This document shows, in pieces, positions 8,177-16,440 of a DNA stretch of 37,087 nt. How positions within the stretch are numbered: the stretch's first letter is position 1; each line of letters starts with the position of its first letter. The notes under the pieces were generated by a model. The model had not been told where the DNA came from, searched no databases, and saw nothing but the letters and a program-made list of their open reading frames with translations. Origin of the DNA: Rubrivivax sp. Lineage in GTDB: Bacteria > Pseudomonadota > Gammaproteobacteria > Burkholderiales > Burkholderiaceae_C. Location of the stretch: contig JAEUPF010000127.1 in assembly GCA_016790425.1 (NCBI GenBank), forward strand, positions 1 through 37,087, in the 5' to 3' direction. The translations under genes and the position numbers were made by a program.

Positions 8177-9409
8177 GTGAATCGAACCGCGTGGCGCGTG
8201 GCCGTCATCGGCGCCGGCCCGGTGGGGCTGGCGCTGGCGCTGCACGGCGCCCGCCTGCTGCCCGAGGCGAGCTTCACCGTCTACGACGCGCGCGCCGCCG
8301 GCCGCGATGTCGCGGCCGACCCGCGCACGCTGGCGCTGGCGCTGGGCAGCATGATGTTCCTGCAGCGACTGGGCTGCTGGCCGGCGGCCGCCGCGGCGCC
8401 GATCACCTCGGTGCACGTGTCGCAGGCACCGCCTTCCCCCGGTCAGCCCGAGGTGCTGATCGAAGCCCGCGAGATGGCGGTGAAGCAGCTGGGCGCCGTG
8501 CTCGGCTACGGCGCCCTGGTGGCGCCGATGCAGCAAGCCTGGGAAGCGGCGTGCGCGGCAGAGCCGGCGCGGCTTTCGCTGCGGCTGGGTGCGCCGGTGG
8601 CGAGCGTCGCGACCGTCGGCGCCGAGGTGGCGGTGCAACTGCCAGGCGGCGGCGCCGCGCAGCACCACGACCTGGCCGTCGTGGCCGAGGGCGGCGTCTT
8701 CGCCGAGCAGGCGAAGAAGGGCGTGGCGCGCGACTACCGGCAGACGGCCTGGGTGGGCAGCGTCGTGCTCGAAGGCCGGGACCCCGGTGCCGCCGACGTG
8801 CGCGGCCGCGCCTACGAACGTTTCACGCGGCAAGGGCCGGCGGCGCTGCTGCCGCTGCCCGATGCGGGTGGCGGCCGCCGCACGGCGGCGCCGTCGGAAG
8901 GGCGCCGCCGCGCCGCCTTGGTCTGGTGCGTGAACGCCGACGACGACCCGGTGCGGCCGCTGGCGCCGGCGCAACGCCTGGCGCTGCTGAACACCGTCTT
9001 CCCGGCCGAGGCCGGCCGCATCGTCGAGCTGTCGGCGTTGAAGGACTTCGCGCTCGGCCTCAACGCCGAGCGCACGCTGGTGCAGGGCCGCGTCGTGCGC
9101 ATCGGCAACGCGGCGCAGACGCTGCACCCGGTGGCCGGCCAGGGCCTGAACCTCGGCCTGCGCGACGCGCACGCGCTGGTCGCCGCGCTGCGCGACGCCG
9201 ACGACCTGGAACGTGCGCTGAAGCGCGTCGAATGGCAGCGCGCGCCCGACCGCTGGACGATGATCGCCGCCACCGATTTCCTCGCCCGCTCGTTCACCTG
9301 GGGCGCGCCGGGCATGGGCACGCTGCGCGCCGCCGGGCTGGCCGCGGTGCAGCGCCTGCCGCTGCTGAAGGACGCGCTGGCGCGCCGGATGATGTTCGGC
9401 GCCCGGTAG
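8177..9409 (+). CDS. ubiH: FAD-dependent ubiquinone-biosynthesis hydroxylase, UbiH/COQ6 family
   Basis: The product is 410 aa, standard for the family. The N-terminal dinucleotide-binding motif GAGPVG lies at residues 12-17. The second FAD motif reads GNAAQTLHPVAGQGLNLGLRD near residue 312; the GNAAQ variant in place of GDAAH is what I recall for UbiH itself, so UbiH is preferred over UbiF or UbiI. The enzyme would use O2 and NAD(P)H to hydroxylate a ring position of the prenylated quinone precursor at the membrane face. The start is GTG at 8177; no other start gives the complete FAD motif. It is transcribed divergently from the SPFH operon and converges on an MFS gene. Confidence in the family is high, in the exact paralogue moderate. 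Confidence 0.85.
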   Translation: MNRTAWRVAVIGAGPVGLALALHGARLLPEASFTVYDARAAGRDVAADPRTLALALGSMMFLQRLGCWPAAAAAPITSVHVSQAPPSPGQPEVLIEAREMAVKQLGAVLGYGALVAPMQQAWEAACAAEPARLSLRLGAPVASVATVGAEVAVQLPGGGAAQHHDLAVVAEGGVFAEQAKKGVARDYRQTAWVGSVVLEGRDPGAADVRGRAYERFTRQGPAALLPLPDAGGGRRTAAPSEGRRRAALVWCVNADDDPVRPLAPAQRLALLNTVFPAEAGRIVELSALKDFALGLNAERTLVQGRVVRIGNAAQTLHPVAGQGLNLGLRDAHALVAALRDADDLERALKRVEWQRAPDRWTMIAATDFLARSFTWGAPGMGTLRAAGLAAVQRLPLLKDALARRMMFGAR

Positions 9410-9420
9410 GCGGCCGGCCA

Positions 9421-9447
9421 CCGGCGCGGGACTGCGAAGCGCGCCGG
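9421..9447. terminator. Possible bidirectional terminator hairpin
   Basis: Bases 9421-9428 and 9440-9447 are a perfect 8-bp GC inverted repeat with an 11-base loop. The hairpin sits in the 64-base gap between two convergent genes, the UbiH-like hydroxylase and the MFS transporter. There is no T-tract on either side, so it is only a candidate. Confidence 0.35.
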
Positions 9448-9473
9448 CGGCGCTGCCGCGCGGTTCGTGCGCT

Positions 9474-11015
9474 TCAACGCGGCCTGGCGCAGACGCGTGG
9501 GTCGGGCCGGTCGTGCGGTTCGTGCGAATCGTGCGGCTCGTGCGGCTGGTGCGGCTCCGGCGACTCGTGCGGCTGCGGCGACTCGTGCGGCTGCGGCGGT
9601 TCCGGAAGCTCGCGCGGCGGGCCGTGGTGCGTGCGCAGGCCGGCGAGCGCGACGAAGCTCAGCGTCATCCAGGCCCCGGCGGCGAGCAGCGCACGCTCGA
9701 CCACGAAGCGCTCGCCGGCGGCGGCCTCGCCTGCGCCGCGCGCCATCGCCCCGAGCAGCACGCTGCCGCCCAGAAGGCCGACGTTCGTCAACAGGGCCAC
9801 CGCGCTTTGCGCCAGGCCCTGGCCCGCCGCCGGCACCGCGCGTGCCGCGGCGTAGCGCAGCGGGCCCCCGCACAGGCCGACGATGCCGAAGCCGAAGGCA
9901 CCGGCACCGGCCATGAACGCCAGCCGCGAAGGGGGCGCCAGCACCGCGAGCAGCGCGCCGACCGACGCTGCGGCGGCGCCCAGCGCCAGCAGGCGGCGAG
10001 CGCCGAAGCGGTCGAGCGTTGCGGTGACCAGCAACGTGGCGGCGATCCCCCCGGCCACCAGCGGCAGCATCAGCACCGAGGTGGCCAGCGGCGCCACGCC
10101 CAGCCGCGCGATGGCCAGCGTCGGAAACCACACCAGCATCGCCTGCCCGACGCCGGTGCCCAGCGCCAGCACGGCGATGGCCACCGTTTCGCGCTGCCAG
10201 AGCCAGGTGCGCGGGCCCGCCGGCGCGGCGACCCGGTCGCGCGCCTGGCCCGCATCGGCCGCGCGCTGCGCGGCCGACACGGCGGCACCGCTTTCCCCGG
10301 TGCGCGACCAGGATGCGGCCGATCGACTCGTCGTGGCCAGCGCCGAGGCCGTGGCGAACACGCTGAGCGCGAAGCAGGCGCGCCAGCCGCCCCATTGCAG
10401 CAGCGGCGGCGCGACCGCCGTCGCGGCGAGGAAGGCCACGCCGTAGGCGAGCGACAAGGCGCCCAGCAGCCGACCTTGCCGCGCCGGCGGCCAGCGCTGC
10501 GCCACCAGTGTCGCCGCCAGCGGCAGAAGCGGTCCTTGCCCGAGGCCCTGCAGCAGGCGCGCCGCGAGCACCGGCGCGATGGCTGCCGAGGCCAGCGCGA
10601 GCAGTGCGCCGGCCAGCGCCAGCACGAGCGCGGCGCGGTACAGGCGCAGTGCGCCGCAGCGCGCCACCGCGCTGCCGGCCAGCGGGATGCCCGCCAGCAT
10701 GCCGGCGACGTACAGCGAAACGAACCAAGAAGCGGTCTGCGCGTCCGCACCGGTGGCCAGGCGCAGGGCCGGCAGCACGTAGCCCACGGCACCGGCGTCG
10801 AAGCCGCTCGCCGCGGCACCGAGCAGCAGTGCGGCCGCGGCCGCGCCACCGCCACCACCGTCGCCGGCGCTGCTGCCGCTGCCGCCGCTGCCGCTGCCGC
10901 TGCCGCTGCCGCTGCCGCTGCCGCTGCCGCTGCCGATGCCGATGCCACCGCCGCTGCCACCCGCGCGCTCGGCTGCGGCCAGCCCGGGTGGTCGTCCTGC
11001 TGCGGCGGCGTTCAC
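9474..11015 (-). CDS. MFS transporter with Gly-Ser repeat N-terminus and His-rich C-terminus
   Basis: The product is 513 aa with about twelve hydrophobic helices between residues ~50 and ~470, and an MFS motif-A-like loop (TLDRFGARR) in the second half. The start is GTG at 11015, overlapping the stop of the phospholipase-D-like gene in GTGA; no ATG exists before the first helix. The first ~45 residues are low complexity, with about ten Gly-Ser units encoded by a hexanucleotide repeat. The last ~35 residues are Pro/Glu/His-rich with seven His in a repeating PH(E/D/Q) pattern. The helix core is a general major-facilitator exporter or importer whose substrate cannot be told. The two tails are unusual and should both face the cytoplasm. 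Confidence 0.8.
   Translation of the reverse strand: MNAAAAGRPPGLAAAERAGGSGGGIGIGSGSGSGSGSGSGSGSGGSGSSAGDGGGGGAAAAALLLGAAASGFDAGAVGYVLPALRLATGADAQTASWFVSLYVAGMLAGIPLAGSAVARCGALRLYRAALVLALAGALLALASAAIAPVLAARLLQGLGQGPLLPLAATLVAQRWPPARQGRLLGALSLAYGVAFLAATAVAPPLLQWGGWRACFALSVFATASALATTSRSAASWSRTGESGAAVSAAQRAADAGQARDRVAAPAGPRTWLWQRETVAIAVLALGTGVGQAMLVWFPTLAIARLGVAPLATSVLMLPLVAGGIAATLLVTATLDRFGARRLLALGAAAASVGALLAVLAPPSRLAFMAGAGAFGFGIVGLCGGPLRYAAARAVPAAGQGLAQSAVALLTNVGLLGGSVLLGAMARGAGEAAAGERFVVERALLAAGAWMTLSFVALAGLRTHHGPPRELPEPPQPHESPQPHESPEPHQPHEPHDSHEPHDRPDPRVCARPR
10885..10944. repeat. Hexanucleotide tandem repeat coding for Gly-Ser units
   Basis: Eight perfect copies of CCGCTG run from 10885 to 10932, followed by two CCGATG variants to 10944. 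On the coding (minus) strand they read Gly-Ser repeats near the N-terminus of the MFS transporter. Because the unit is six bases, copy-number change would alter length without shifting frame. Confidence 0.9.
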
Positions 11016-12397
11016 TGGAAGTCGCGGAACGCGCGGTCGAACCAGCGCAGCCGCGTGGCGCCTTGCAGCCACTGCTGCACTTCGGCGGGCGTCGCCGCCA
11101 TCGCTTCGGACCAGCCGCTGTCGAAGAACGCCAGCAGCTCGCGTGCCAGCCGCGCGTCGTCGACGACGAGGTTGGTCTCGCAGCAAAAGCGCGGCGAGAA
11201 GTAGTCGAGGTTGTGGCTGCCGAAGCTGACCCAGCGGCCGTCGACGACGAGGTACTTGCAGTGCAGCGTGCGGCCCTTGCCGCGGCGCAGGTGAACGGCG
11301 CAGCCGCCTTCGAGGATTCGCCGCAGCCCTTCGTAGGTGGTCCAGGTGGCGAAGGGCAGATCGTTCGAGGCGGCCGAGTTGGTGAGCAGGCGCACCGCGA
11401 CGCCGCGGCGCGCCGCCGCCGCCAGCGCCTCGACGAGCGGCTCGTGGGCGACGAAGTAGGCCAGTTCGAGCTCGACGCTGCGGCTGGCGGCGCCGATGGC
11501 CGCGAGCGCGAAACGCATCATCGGGTCGGCGAGCACGCCGGCCGGGGTGTGGTCCAGCCAAGGCGCCACCTGCGGCACCGCGCGTCCGATGGCAGCGCCG
11601 CTGCCCTCGGCGGCACCGGCCGCCGCCGCCACCCACACCGCTTCGAACAGCCGCGCCAGCGGCGCCACCGAGGGCCCGTGCAGCACGAGGTCGAGGTCGC
11701 GCCAGGCGTCGCCGCGGTAGTGGTCGGCGAAATTGCGCCCGCCCACCAGGGCCGCCGCGCCGTCGACGATGATCATCTTGCGGTGGTTGCTGTCGTAGGG
11801 GCGCTGCGGGTCGTGCCACTGCCGCAGCGCGATGCCGCCGGCCACGGCCTCGGCCAGCAACGCCGGCAGGCCTTCGACCTCCTGCGTCTTCTTGAAGGTC
11901 ATGAAGCGGTCGACGAGCAGCCGCACGCGCACGCCGCGGCGCACGGCGCCCAGCAGCGCCCGCACCGTGGCGCGGCCGGTCGCGTCGGATTGCAGGTAGT
12001 AGCTGGCGATGTCGATCGAGCGCGCCGCGCCTTCGTACAGCGCCTCGCGGCGGGCGAACCCGGCGGCGCCATCGGCCACGAGCTCGATGCGGTCGTCGGC
12101 GTGCAGGCGGTGCTGCTCTCCGGCGAGCGCGTCACGCCGCTGCGCCGCGTCGCCGCCGCTGGCCTGGCGCCACGCGCGGTGCACCTCGCGCCAGCCGGGC
12201 GCGCCGCGCAGCAGCGCCCACAACCGCGCCTGCAGCATGTAGGCGATGCCGGCGGCGTAGCTGCGCACTTCGCCCTCGCCGAGTGAGGCCAGCGCCGGCG
12301 GACGGCCCAGCCGCCGCAACGCCAGCAGCGGCGTGGCCAGCGCGGCGGTCAGCAAGGCTGGCGGCATCGGGCATGCGGCGAGAAGGCACGCGAGCAT
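11012..12397 (-). CDS. Phospholipase-D / cardiolipin-synthase-family protein
   Basis: The product is 461 aa from the ATG at 12397. Two intact HKD motifs are present: HRKMIIVD at residues 205-212 and HCKYLVVD at 379-386, each followed by the usual GxxN/SxN signature (GGRNF, GSHNL). The family makes or breaks phosphodiester bonds; bacterial two-motif members of this size commonly act as cardiolipin synthases. The N-terminus begins with a short hydrophobic stretch containing LLAAC, which could be a lipobox or a membrane anchor. A second ATG at 12367 is possible, and neither start has a clear ribosome-binding site. Its stop overlaps the GTG start of the MFS gene, so the two are translationally coupled. 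It is divergent from the dehydratase-like operon across 84 bases. Confidence 0.87.
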   Translation of the reverse strand: MLACLLAACPMPPALLTAALATPLLALRRLGRPPALASLGEGEVRSYAAGIAYMLQARLWALLRGAPGWREVHRAWRQASGGDAAQRRDALAGEQHRLHADDRIELVADGAAGFARREALYEGAARSIDIASYYLQSDATGRATVRALLGAVRRGVRVRLLVDRFMTFKKTQEVEGLPALLAEAVAGGIALRQWHDPQRPYDSNHRKMIIVDGAAALVGGRNFADHYRGDAWRDLDLVLHGPSVAPLARLFEAVWVAAAAGAAEGSGAAIGRAVPQVAPWLDHTPAGVLADPMMRFALAAIGAASRSVELELAYFVAHEPLVEALAAAARRGVAVRLLTNSAASNDLPFATWTTYEGLRRILEGGCAVHLRRGKGRTLHCKYLVVDGRWVSFGSHNLDYFSPRFCCETNLVVDDARLARELLAFFDSGWSEAMAATPAEVQQWLQGATRLRWFDRAFRDFQ

Positions 12398-12481
12398 AAG
12401 GGCGGTGCGGCCGCAGCGGAAGGCGCCGCGGCGGCCCGCGTGTACATTGATCCGGACCCCAGAAGAACGAGGAGACGCGCG

Positions 12482-14197
12482 ATGGCCGAGCCTGCAGGCG
12501 AGTCTGCCGTGGCCGCTACGGCGGCCGCCCCACCCCCGGGTGGCGGCGGCCGCCGGACGATCCGCATCGCCGTTGCTGCCGAGGCGGCCGGCACGCCGGC
12601 CCGGCGCGGCACGCCAGCGGGGACTGCCGGGCCCCGCGTGCCGCCGAAGCCAGCCGCCGGCCAACTGCCCTACCGCGCCTATCGCCCCGGCCCCTACACC
12701 GAGGCCGAGAAGGGCGAAGTGACAGTCCTCTTCGGCGGCCTGCACTGGCGCGTCGAGCGGCTGTTGCAAGGCGTGCTCGAGAACCTCGGCCACCGCGTGC
12801 GCGTGCTGCCCGCCGCCACGCACGCCGACCTGATGGCCGGGCGCGAGGCCGCCGACATCGGCCAGTGCAGCCCGACCAGCTTCACCACCGGCAACCTGGC
12901 CAACTTCCTGCGCGGCGAGGCCGGGCGCATCGGTGCCGACGCGGTGGCGCAGCGCTACATCTATCTCACCGCGGGCTCCTGCGGCGCCTGCCGCTTCGGC
13001 CAGTACCACCAGAGCTACGAGCTGGCATTGCGCAACGCCGGCCTCGACGCCTTCCGCATGTACCTGCTCGGCCAGGGCGACATGGACCAGGGCGCGGCGC
13101 CCGGCGGCGCGCTGCGGCTGGACCTGCCGGCGACGCTGGGCGCGGTGTGGGCGATCGTGATGAGCGATGTGGTGCAGGACCTCGAATACCGCGTCAGGCC
13201 TTACGAGCGGGTGCCCGGGGCGACGCAGCGCGCGGTCGAGGCGGCGATCGACGAGCTGCACGAGGCCATGCGGCAGCGCCCGCGGCGCGGCGGTGCCGGG
13301 CTCGGCAACGCGTTCTGGCACCTCGGCACCGGCTACTTCGCCGCGGCGATGAAGCGCGTGCGGCGGCACTTCGACGCCATCGAGCTCGACCGGCTGCGCG
13401 TCAAGCCGATCGTCAAGATCACCGGCGAGTTCTACCTGCAGACGGTGGAAGGCGAGCCGAACCACCACCTGCACCGCTGGCTGGAGAGCGAAGGCGCCGA
13501 GGTCTACCCGGCGGCGATCACGGTGTGGCTGGACTACCTGATGCGGCTGGCGGCACAGGACCACGAAGACCGCGCCGGCCTCAGGCGCGGCGCGCGCCGC
13601 CGGGCGATGGCCATCCGCGCCGCCCAGCACCTGCTGCGCTGGACGCATCGGCGCATGCGGCACACGCTGGCCGACGTGCCGCGGGCGCTGCCACCGCAGG
13701 ACGAACTGCGCGCCCTGGCGAAGCCGTGGTTCCACAGCCGCCTCAACGGCGGCGAGGGCGACATGCTGGTGGGCAAGGCGCTGTGGTCGCACCTGCACCA
13801 CAAGGCGCACATGGTGTGCGAACTGTCGCCGTACTCGTGCATGCCCAACACGATGAGCGTCGGCGCGATGGCCGGCGTGCTCGGGCGCTACCCGGCGCTG
13901 CTCTATGCGCCGATCGAGGTCAAGGGCGACGCCGAGGTGCACGCGTTGTCGCGTTGCCAGATGGTGCTGACCGAGGCGCGCAAGCGCGCCCAGCGCGAGT
14001 ACGAAGCGGTGCTGGCGCGCATCGGTCTGACCGAACCGCAGCTGCGCGACATCGCGCTGCGCCGTCCGGCGCTGAACCGCGCGACGACGCCGATCCCGCA
14101 GCACGAAGGCGTCACCGGCTCGGCGGCGAACTTCGCGCTGCACCTGGCGACGCTGGCCGGCGCCGCGGCGGTGCCGCAGCAGGGCGCGCGCGCATGA
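12482..14197 (+). CDS. 2-hydroxyacyl-CoA dehydratase-like component (HgdB-related)
   Basis: The product is 571 aa. The ATG at 12482 is chosen because GAGGAG lies about seven bases upstream; a GTG at 12440 is less likely. The first ~75 residues are Ala/Gly/Pro-rich and look disordered. The rest resembles the C-terminal dehydratase-like part of the giant fused activase-related proteins. Conserved Cys are seen in GQCSPTSF (C129), GSCGACRFG (C167, C170) and CELSPYSCMPNT (C446, C453), plausible iron-sulfur ligands. Classical members remove water from (R)-2-hydroxyacyl-CoA by radical chemistry, but this subgroup has no known substrate. It overlaps the next gene by ATGA and heads a three-gene operon with its presumed ATP-dependent electron donor. 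Confidence 0.78.
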   Translation: MAEPAGESAVAATAAAPPPGGGGRRTIRIAVAAEAAGTPARRGTPAGTAGPRVPPKPAAGQLPYRAYRPGPYTEAEKGEVTVLFGGLHWRVERLLQGVLENLGHRVRVLPAATHADLMAGREAADIGQCSPTSFTTGNLANFLRGEAGRIGADAVAQRYIYLTAGSCGACRFGQYHQSYELALRNAGLDAFRMYLLGQGDMDQGAAPGGALRLDLPATLGAVWAIVMSDVVQDLEYRVRPYERVPGATQRAVEAAIDELHEAMRQRPRRGGAGLGNAFWHLGTGYFAAAMKRVRRHFDAIELDRLRVKPIVKITGEFYLQTVEGEPNHHLHRWLESEGAEVYPAAITVWLDYLMRLAAQDHEDRAGLRRGARRRAMAIRAAQHLLRWTHRRMRHTLADVPRALPPQDELRALAKPWFHSRLNGGEGDMLVGKALWSHLHHKAHMVCELSPYSCMPNTMSVGAMAGVLGRYPALLYAPIEVKGDAEVHALSRCQMVLTEARKRAQREYEAVLARIGLTEPQLRDIALRRPALNRATTPIPQHEGVTGSAANFALHLATLAGAAAVPQQGARA

Positions 14198-16440
14198 GCG
14201 CCATCACGGTCGGCCTGGACGTGGGCTCGACCACGATCAAGGCGGTGGCGGTGCGCGACGGAACGATCCTGTGGCAGCACTACCAGCGTCACCACACGAA
14301 GCAGGCCGAGACGGCGCTCGCCTTCCTCGAGCGGCTGGAGCAGGAATGCGGCCTGGCCGCCGGCCGCGACCGCGTCTACATCACCGGCTCGGGCGGCGGT
14401 GCGCTGGCGCCGCGGCTGAGCGCGAAGTTCGTGCAGGAGGTGGTGGCGGTGGCCGCGGCGGTGGAGCAGCTGCACCCGGAAGTGCACTTCGTTTCCGAGA
14501 TCGGCGGCGAGGACATGAAGACGCTGTTCTTCACGCCGGCCGGCGGCGCCGACCCCGACGGGAAGAGCGCCGGCAAGGGCAAGCAGGTCTTCATGCAGAG
14601 CGCCTGCAGCGGCGGCACCGGGACCTTCGTCGAGAAGACGGCGCGCAAGCTGCACATCGCACCCGAGCAGCTGGCGGCGATGCGCTATGCAGGCCTGACG
14701 CTGCACAAGGTGAGCAGCAAGTGCGGCATCTTCGCCGAGGCCGACGCCAACTCGCTCGTCAAGTCCGGCGTGCCGGTCGAGGAGATCATCGCCAGCCTGT
14801 TCGAGGCGGTCGTGCACCAGAACCTGGCCACGTTGACCAAGGGCAATGTGCCCAGGCCCGGCGTGCTGCTGCTGGGCGGGCCGAACCTGTTCTTCGCCGG
14901 CCTGCAGGAAGCGTGGCGGCACCACCTGCGCGAGTTGTGGGCCGAGCGCGGCGTGCCGGTGCCCGACGGGGCCGACCCGGTGCAGGTGCCCGAGCAGGCG
15001 CTGTACTACGCGTGCCTGGGCTGCGTGGCGGTGGCGGCCGCCGAGCCCGTGGAGGTCGGACGTTATGCCGGCACCGCGGCGCTGCGGCAGTGGATCGACG
15101 TCGGCCAGTGGGAACACAAGGCGCGCGAAGGGGCGGGCGGCCTCGTGCGCGATGCCGGCGATCTGCAGGCGTTCATGGGCCGGTACGGGCCGCCACCCGG
15201 GTCGCCGCGGCCCGTCGAACCGGCGGCGCCGGCGTCCGCGGCTGCCGGCGGGCCGCCTCAGGAACCGGTGTTCCTCGGCTGCGACTTCGGCAGCACCACG
15301 GCCAAGGCGGTGCTGCTCGCCGGCGATGGCCGGCTGCTCGCGAGCTGCTACGAGCCCTCGGCCGGCAACCCGATCGAGGACGCCAAGGCGCTGCTGCGCC
15401 AGGTGCGTGCCGCGGGCTTCGCGCGCATCGCCTCGCTGGGCATCACCGGCTACGGCAAGGACCTGCTGCGCGACATCGTCGGCGCCGACGCCAGCGTCGT
15501 CGAGACGGTGGCGCACGCGAACGCGGCGCTGCACTTCTTCCCCGACGCCGATGTCATCTGCGACGTCGGCGGCTGCGACGTGAAGATCATGATCCTGCGC
15601 CAGGGCACGGTGGCCGACTTCCGGCTGAACTCGCAGTGCTCGTCGGGCAACGGCGCCTTCCTGCAAGGCGTGGCCGAGCGCTACGACGTGCCGCTGGCCG
15701 ACTACGCCGGCCGCGCCTTCCAGGCGAAGACGATGCCCGCGCTGGCGATGGGCTGCGGCGTCTTCCTGCAGTCGGACATCGTCAACCAGCAGCGCAAGGG
15801 CTGGTCGAGCGACGAGATCATGGCTTCGCTCGCCGCGGTGCTGCCGTTGAACGTGTGGGTCTACGCCGGCCAGCTGCAGAACCTGGCCGCGGCCGGGCGC
15901 AAGTTCGTGCTGCAAGGCGGCACCCATCGCAACCTGGCGGTGGTGAAGGCACAGGTCGACTTCATCGGCCAGAAGGTGCCCGATGCCGAGGTGGTGGTGC
16001 ACCCGCACTGCGGCGAGGCCGGCGCCATCGGGGCGGCGCTGGCGGCGCGCGACGAGCACCGCCGGCGCGCCGCAGGCACGCCTTCGCGCTTCCGCGGCTT
16101 CGAGGCGATCGAGCGGCTCGAGCACGTCAGCATCACCAGCGACGACACGGTGTGCCACTGGTGCGCGGTGAACTGCCGCCGCACCTTCATCGACGTCAAG
16201 CTCGAAGGCGCCGCCGGCCGGCCGTGGAGCAAGGTGCCGCTGCAGGCCGGCTGGGCGCGCGTCATCAGCGGCAACACCTGCCCCAAGGGACTCGTCGAGA
16301 ACGTCGACGAGATGAAGATCGTCAAGGCCGAACTCGAAGGCGTGCGAAGTGCCCACCCCAACATTGCTGAGATGGTTCGCGACCAGGCCTTCAAGCCTGC
16401 GCGAGCCGGCGCCGGCGTCGGCAACACCGCCGTCGCCTGA
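14194..16440 (+). CDS. BadF/BadG/BcrA/BcrD-type ATPase activase, two fused domains
   Basis: The product is 748 aa made of two activase units. Domain 1 starts with VGLDVGSTTIKAVAV near residue 5; domain 2 starts with FLGCDFGSTTAKAVLL near residue 365. Each has an ASKHA phosphate loop and a Cys pair: C138/C177 in domain 1 and C482/C521 in domain 2, both spaced by exactly 39 residues. A third Cys-rich patch near the end, CHWCAVNC (C654, C657, C661) with GNTCPKG (C696), is likely another metal site. Activases of this family hydrolyse ATP to inject a low-potential electron into a dehydratase. The start overlaps the upstream gene by ATGA. The 3' end overlaps the next gene by about 92 bases if that gene's GTG is used. 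Confidence 0.87.
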   Translation: MSAITVGLDVGSTTIKAVAVRDGTILWQHYQRHHTKQAETALAFLERLEQECGLAAGRDRVYITGSGGGALAPRLSAKFVQEVVAVAAAVEQLHPEVHFVSEIGGEDMKTLFFTPAGGADPDGKSAGKGKQVFMQSACSGGTGTFVEKTARKLHIAPEQLAAMRYAGLTLHKVSSKCGIFAEADANSLVKSGVPVEEIIASLFEAVVHQNLATLTKGNVPRPGVLLLGGPNLFFAGLQEAWRHHLRELWAERGVPVPDGADPVQVPEQALYYACLGCVAVAAAEPVEVGRYAGTAALRQWIDVGQWEHKAREGAGGLVRDAGDLQAFMGRYGPPPGSPRPVEPAAPASAAAGGPPQEPVFLGCDFGSTTAKAVLLAGDGRLLASCYEPSAGNPIEDAKALLRQVRAAGFARIASLGITGYGKDLLRDIVGADASVVETVAHANAALHFFPDADVICDVGGCDVKIMILRQGTVADFRLNSQCSSGNGAFLQGVAERYDVPLADYAGRAFQAKTMPALAMGCGVFLQSDIVNQQRKGWSSDEIMASLAAVLPLNVWVYAGQLQNLAAAGRKFVLQGGTHRNLAVVKAQVDFIGQKVPDAEVVVHPHCGEAGAIGAALAARDEHRRRAAGTPSRFRGFEAIERLEHVSITSDDTVCHWCAVNCRRTFIDVKLEGAAGRPWSKVPLQAGWARVISGNTCPKGLVENVDEMKIVKAELEGVRSAHPNIAEMVRDQAFKPARAGAGVGNTAVA

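Noticed and set aside
7021-8277. A longer 418-residue start for the SPFH protein
   Set aside because: The ribosome-binding site and conserved opening MALMDF place the start at 8088. The extra residues are antisense to the start of the UbiH-like gene.
9490-9615. Cys/Gly-rich plus-strand reading (SCGSCESCGSCGWCG) resembling a metallothionein-like peptide
   Set aside because: It is the complement of the His-rich tail of the minus-strand MFS gene. It has no start or ribosome-binding site of its own, and the MFS frame is supported by twelve helices.
11012-14143. A 1043-codon minus-strand frame joining the phospholipase-D-like gene to sequence under the dehydratase-like gene
   Set aside because: Only the part below 12397 has motifs. 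The upstream part is antisense to a well-supported plus-strand gene.
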